Below, piece by piece: positions 13,265 through 16,061 of a stretch of 16,061 nucleotides of DNA. This DNA comes from JBFFSQ01 sp041572275 (GTDB lineage Bacteria; Pseudomonadota; Gammaproteobacteria; SZUA-229). The notes under the pieces are model-generated. The model had not been told where the DNA came from. It saw only the letters and a program-made list of their open reading frames with translations, and made no database searches. The stretch spans positions 1-16,061 of the forward strand of contig JBFFSQ010000055.1 of NCBI GenBank assembly GCA_041572275.1, in the 5' to 3' direction. The number at the start of each line of letters is the position of its first letter. Within the stretch, counting starts at the first letter, position 1. Position numbers and translations under genes: made by a program.

Positions 13265-14684
13265 AGTAGATACCAATGTCCAGATACGAACGTGCGATTT
13301 TACGTATGGCCGTAACATAAGTTGCGGTACGTAAATCATGAATGTTGGCCTCATTGTCGAGAGTGCTACGGATTTCCTGATAAGCTAAGCGCATAGTGTC
13401 ATCCAGCCCGGAACGAACCAGATCCAGTTCATCAGCACCGTGGGTAACGGTGGCACGCAGCGCCTGTGATATCTTGGTGCCGGTCATTTCCTCCAGCATC
13501 ATGGCAAGATTGTTGCCACGAATTTCGTCATGGCGTTTTTGCATACGACCGAAACGCATATGGGAAATGTTGCGTATCCATTCGAAATAGGACACGGTAA
13601 CACCGCCAGCATTGGCATAGGCATCAGGGATAATAATACAACCTTTTTTATTGAGTAGTTCGTCGGCACCATAGGTGATGGGGCCGTTGGCTGCTTCTAC
13701 AATGAGCTTGGCATTGATGCGGTCAGCGTTGTCCTGGGTAATCTGGCTTTCCAGTGCTGCTGGAATCAGAATGTCACATTCTTTTTCCAGATACGCCTGA
13801 CCATTTTCATCCAAGGTCGCGCCCGGAAAATTCTTAATGCTGTGATGTTCCGTAATGTGCTGGTAAAGTTCTTCGATGTTGATGCCGTCATCGTTGATGA
13901 GAGCACCGTCACGCTCGATAACGGTAGTGATCTTGACACCATCTTCTTCGCTAAGGAATTTGGCTGTATAGTAGCCGACATTGCCCAGTCCCTGAATGAC
14001 GCAGGTTTTACCCTCCAGCGTTCCAGTCATGTTCGCCGATTTGACATCTTCCGGATGGCGGAAAAATTCCTGGATGGCGTATTGCACACCGCGGCCAGTG
14101 GCTTCGACGCGCCCCTGGATGCCACCATGGTGTATAGGTTTGCCGGTGACACAGGCGATATAATTGATATCCTCAGGGCGCAGATGTTTATAGGTATCGG
14201 CCATCCAGGCCATTTCGCGTTGACCGGTGCCGAGGTCCGGTGCCGGTACATTGGTTGCAGGATTAAGAAAATCCTTGCGCACCAGTTCCAGGGTGAAACG
14301 CCGGGTGATGAGCTCCAGTTCATCGCGCTCATATAGATTAGGATCAATAAGTAAAGCACCTTTAGAGCCGCCGAAGGGCACATCGACAATGGCACATTTA
14401 TAGGTCATCAGTGACGCCAGGGCTTCCACTTCATCCTGATTGGCAAAGGGGGCGTAGCGAATGCCGCCTTTCGAAGGCAGGCGGTGGTTGCTGTGTACGG
14501 CACGCCAGCCAGTAAAAACTTCGATCTTGCCACGAATTTTCACCGGGAAGCGAACCTGTAACACGGCATTGCAGGATTTAATGGCGGTCGCAACACCTTC
14601 ATCCAGCTGTAAGACTGAAATGGCCTTGTCGACCATGAGATCAACACTCTCGCGAAAGCTGGGTTCCTGAATAGTGTCTGTCAT
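13263..14684 (-). CDS. gdhA: Glu/Leu/Phe/Val dehydrogenase, probably glutamate dehydrogenase
   Basis: A 473-residue cytoplasmic amino-acid dehydrogenase, interconverting glutamate with 2-oxoglutarate plus ammonium using NAD(P). The substrate and catalytic motifs are visible: LPSKGGIRY (Lys72), LMTYKCAIVDVPFGGSKG (Lys96, Lys108) and VPAPDLGTG (Asp150), then GRVEATGRGV and the Rossmann GLGNVG (232-237). The length fits glutamate dehydrogenase better than leucine dehydrogenase, which is about 100 residues shorter. The coenzyme preference cannot be fixed by eye. An AGG lies about 9 bases before the ATG. The gene is convergent with the cytochrome gene and divergent from the methyltransferase gene, and has no evident link to denitrification. 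Confidence 0.92.
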   Translation of the reverse strand: MTDTIQEPSFRESVDLMVDKAISVLQLDEGVATAIKSCNAVLQVRFPVKIRGKIEVFTGWRAVHSNHRLPSKGGIRYAPFANQDEVEALASLMTYKCAIVDVPFGGSKGALLIDPNLYERDELELITRRFTLELVRKDFLNPATNVPAPDLGTGQREMAWMADTYKHLRPEDINYIACVTGKPIHHGGIQGRVEATGRGVQYAIQEFFRHPEDVKSANMTGTLEGKTCVIQGLGNVGYYTAKFLSEEDGVKITTVIERDGALINDDGINIEELYQHITEHHSIKNFPGATLDENGQAYLEKECDILIPAALESQITQDNADRINAKLIVEAANGPITYGADELLNKKGCIIIPDAYANAGGVTVSYFEWIRNISHMRFGRMQKRHDEIRGNNLAMMLEEMTGTKISQALRATVTHGADELDLVRSGLDDTMRLAYQEIRSTLDNEANIHDLRTATYVTAIRKIARSYLDIGIY

Positions 14685-14780
14685 GGTATTTACCTGTGTG
14701 TTGTAATTATCAGTTACTTATACAAAAGCACATAACTGAGTATATACAAGTTACAATGCCCATTTTGAATAAGAAATACA

Positions 14781-15530
14781 ATGGCTGTTTTGTGGCAAAA
14801 ACAAACCGATGACACGCGTTATGAAATTCGCACCGCAGGCAAGAGTTTGCGTCTGTATAGCAATGGTGTGTTTCATACCCAGTACAATCCACGGCAACCG
14901 CTGACCGGTCATGTCTGGGATTTACTAATGTTACCGGCATTTTTTTATCCGGCTGGTGAGATCAAACGAGTGCTGGTACTGGGTGTCGGTGGTGGTGCCG
15001 TGATTCAGATGTTAAGGCATTTTCTGCAGCCACAGCAGATTGTTGGTGTTGAATTAAATCCGGTACATGTCTATGTTGCCCGACGATTTTTCAATATCAA
15101 AGGACATGGCATTCAGTTAATTCAGCACGATGCCGTGCAATGGTTGCGTGATTATCAGGGTGAAAAATTCGATTTAATTATTGATGATTTGTTTGGTGAA
15201 GAGGACGGTGAGCCCGTGCCAGTGATCAAGGCCAACGGTGTCTGGTTCGGTGACATGCTGAAACAGTTGAACTCGGATGGCATGATTGTCAGAAATTTTA
15301 TCGATCGTAATGAGCTGTTGAATGCCGCCGGATTAACCCATAAGGCAATCAGCCGGAAATTCCAGTCAGTGTTTCAGTTCACCAGTACCTACAATGAGAA
15401 TTTTGTTGCGGCCTTCCTGAAGCGGAAGGCCAGCAGTCAAATGTTGCGGCGGCGTCTGGTCGCAACGCCCGGTTTGAACCCGAGGCTTAAAACCAGCCGC
15501 TTACGCTATCGCCTGCGCCAACTTAAATAG
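14781..15530 (+). CDS. Spermidine synthase-like SAM-binding protein
   Basis: A 249-residue protein with the Rossmann core of the spermidine synthase/methyltransferase superfamily. Motif I is VLVLGVGGGAVI (64-75), the acidic residue after strand 2 is in VGVELNP (Glu91), motif II-like QHDAVQWL is at 115-122 (Asp117) and LIIDDLFGEEDGEP at 132-145. The N-terminal beta domain of true spermidine synthases is short here, and the usual gatekeeper and active-site D-x-x-DP is replaced by DDLFGEED, so polyamine synthesis is doubtful. The C-terminus is basic (KRKASSQMLRRR onward). Many such orphan proteins exist in Gammaproteobacteria. There is no clear ribosome-binding site. It is divergent from gdhA and convergent with slyD, with a 10-base gap. 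Confidence 0.78.
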   Translation: MAVLWQKQTDDTRYEIRTAGKSLRLYSNGVFHTQYNPRQPLTGHVWDLLMLPAFFYPAGEIKRVLVLGVGGGAVIQMLRHFLQPQQIVGVELNPVHVYVARRFFNIKGHGIQLIQHDAVQWLRDYQGEKFDLIIDDLFGEEDGEPVPVIKANGVWFGDMLKQLNSDGMIVRNFIDRNELLNAAGLTHKAISRKFQSVFQFTSTYNENFVAAFLKRKASSQMLRRRLVATPGLNPRLKTSRLRYRLRQLK

Positions 15531-15540
15531 CTAACAGGGC

Positions 15541-16023
15541 TTAGTGTTCGCAGGAATGACCATGACTGTGCACATGGCCATGGCTGAGTTCTTCTTCAGT
15601 CGCATCGCGTACATCTACTACATGCACATCATAATGCAGTGTCACACCGGCTAATGGGTGATTACCATCGATGGTAATGTTGTCACCGTCTATCGCTGAA
15701 ATGGTGATCAAGATGAGACCGCCATCTTCACCCTGAGCCTGGAATTGCATGCCGACTTCCAGTTCTTCATCACCGAACATGGCACGATCAACTATCTGGG
15801 TAATGGCAGCATTGTATTCGCCATACGCTTCTTCGGGTGGGATCACAATGTTGATTTTGTCGTCTTTGGCTTTGCCAGTTAAAGCATTTTCAAGGCCAGG
15901 AATAATGTTTTGGGCGCCGTGCAGGTAACAAAAACTGCCGTCGTTGGATTGGTCGATAATTTCACCCTCTGCATTTTTCAGGGTGTAATTAATGGTGATA
16001 ACCTTCTGGTTTTCTACTGTCAT
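15541..16023 (-). CDS. slyD: FKBP-type peptidyl-prolyl cis-trans isomerase SlyD
   Basis: A 160-residue cytoplasmic prolyl isomerase and metal-binding chaperone. The FKBP core is split by an insert-in-flap domain: YTLKNAEGEIIDQS (13-26), LHGAQNIIPGLENAL (34-48), PPEEAYGEY (62-70), the inserted chaperone domain (about 71-128) and the closing HYDVHVVDVRDAT (130-142). A short His-rich tail follows residue 147 (HGHVHSHGHSCEH), fitting the Ni/Zn binding known for SlyD but shorter than in E. coli. It has no visible functional tie to the denitrification genes. No ribosome-binding site is obvious before the ATG, but the next Met is far downstream in the protein. Confidence 0.95.
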   Translation of the reverse strand: MTVENQKVITINYTLKNAEGEIIDQSNDGSFCYLHGAQNIIPGLENALTGKAKDDKINIVIPPEEAYGEYNAAITQIVDRAMFGDEELEVGMQFQAQGEDGGLILITISAIDGDNITIDGNHPLAGVTLHYDVHVVDVRDATEEELSHGHVHSHGHSCEH

Positions 16024-16055
16024 GGAGTTGTGCCGGTTCGTTTATTAAAGCAGGC

Positions 16056-16061
16056 ATTATA
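16056..16061 (-). promoter_or_regulatory. slyD: -10 box of a likely slyD promoter at the right edge
   Basis: The minus strand begins with the consensus TATAAT, 33 bases before the slyD ATG. The matching -35 would lie outside the window, so this is half a promoter at most. Confidence 0.4.

Noticed and set aside
13842..14336. Plus-strand open frame of 164 codons within gdhA
   Set aside because: Antisense to the glutamate dehydrogenase core motifs; long shadow frames are common opposite such genes.
14685..14780. Divergent promoter pair between gdhA and the methyltransferase gene
   Set aside because: A/T-rich hexamers are present but no -35/-10 pair with acceptable spacing could be chosen with confidence.
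1..16061. CRISPR arrays, IS elements, tRNA or rRNA genes
   Set aside because: No regularly spaced repeats, transposase-like frames with terminal inverted repeats, or RNA gene signatures were found by eye.

Overview
The window looks like a chromosomal denitrification locus from a gammaproteobacterium-like denitrifier. The assignment to Gammaproteobacteria is an inference from gene families and order; base composition looks moderate but was not computed. Apart from the right-hand flank, almost every gene lies on the minus strand, so the locus is transcribed from right to left.

From left to right: the 5' part of nirS (cytochrome cd1 nitrite reductase) runs off the left edge. Next comes a three-gene unit of a small hemerythrin-domain (HHE) protein, a DUF2249 protein and a 431-residue polytopic membrane protein, then nnrS. 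The nitric oxide reductase block follows, in transcription order norC, norB, norQ, a small membrane protein, a membrane 4Fe-4S protein and norD. Upstream of norC are a membrane-anchored bacteriohemerythrin and a tiny zinc-ribbon/transmembrane protein. On the plus strand is a membrane-anchored c-type cytochrome with a C-terminal CxxCH. The right flank is housekeeping: a glutamate dehydrogenase-family gene, a spermidine synthase-like methyltransferase and slyD.

The genes fit one pathway. NirS makes periplasmic NO from nitrite and NorCB reduces NO to N2O. NorQ, NorD and the two genes between them probably mature or activate NorCB. NnrS, the two hemerythrin-type proteins, DUF2249 and the 431-residue protein are probably involved in NO tolerance, sensing or metal-centre protection. 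Five promoter regions (nirS, the HHE unit, nnrS, norC, bacteriohemerythrin) each carry a 14-bp FNR/DNR-type dyad resembling TTGAY-N4-RTCAA. In four of them a -10-like hexamer lies 31 to 33 bases downstream of the dyad centre, the geometry of a class II Crp/FNR-activated promoter. This suggests a single low-oxygen/NO regulon.

The least understood parts are the HHE-DUF2249-431aa unit and the two membrane genes inserted between norQ and norD. No IS element, CRISPR array, tRNA or rRNA gene was seen. No gene-free stretch exceeds 300 bases.
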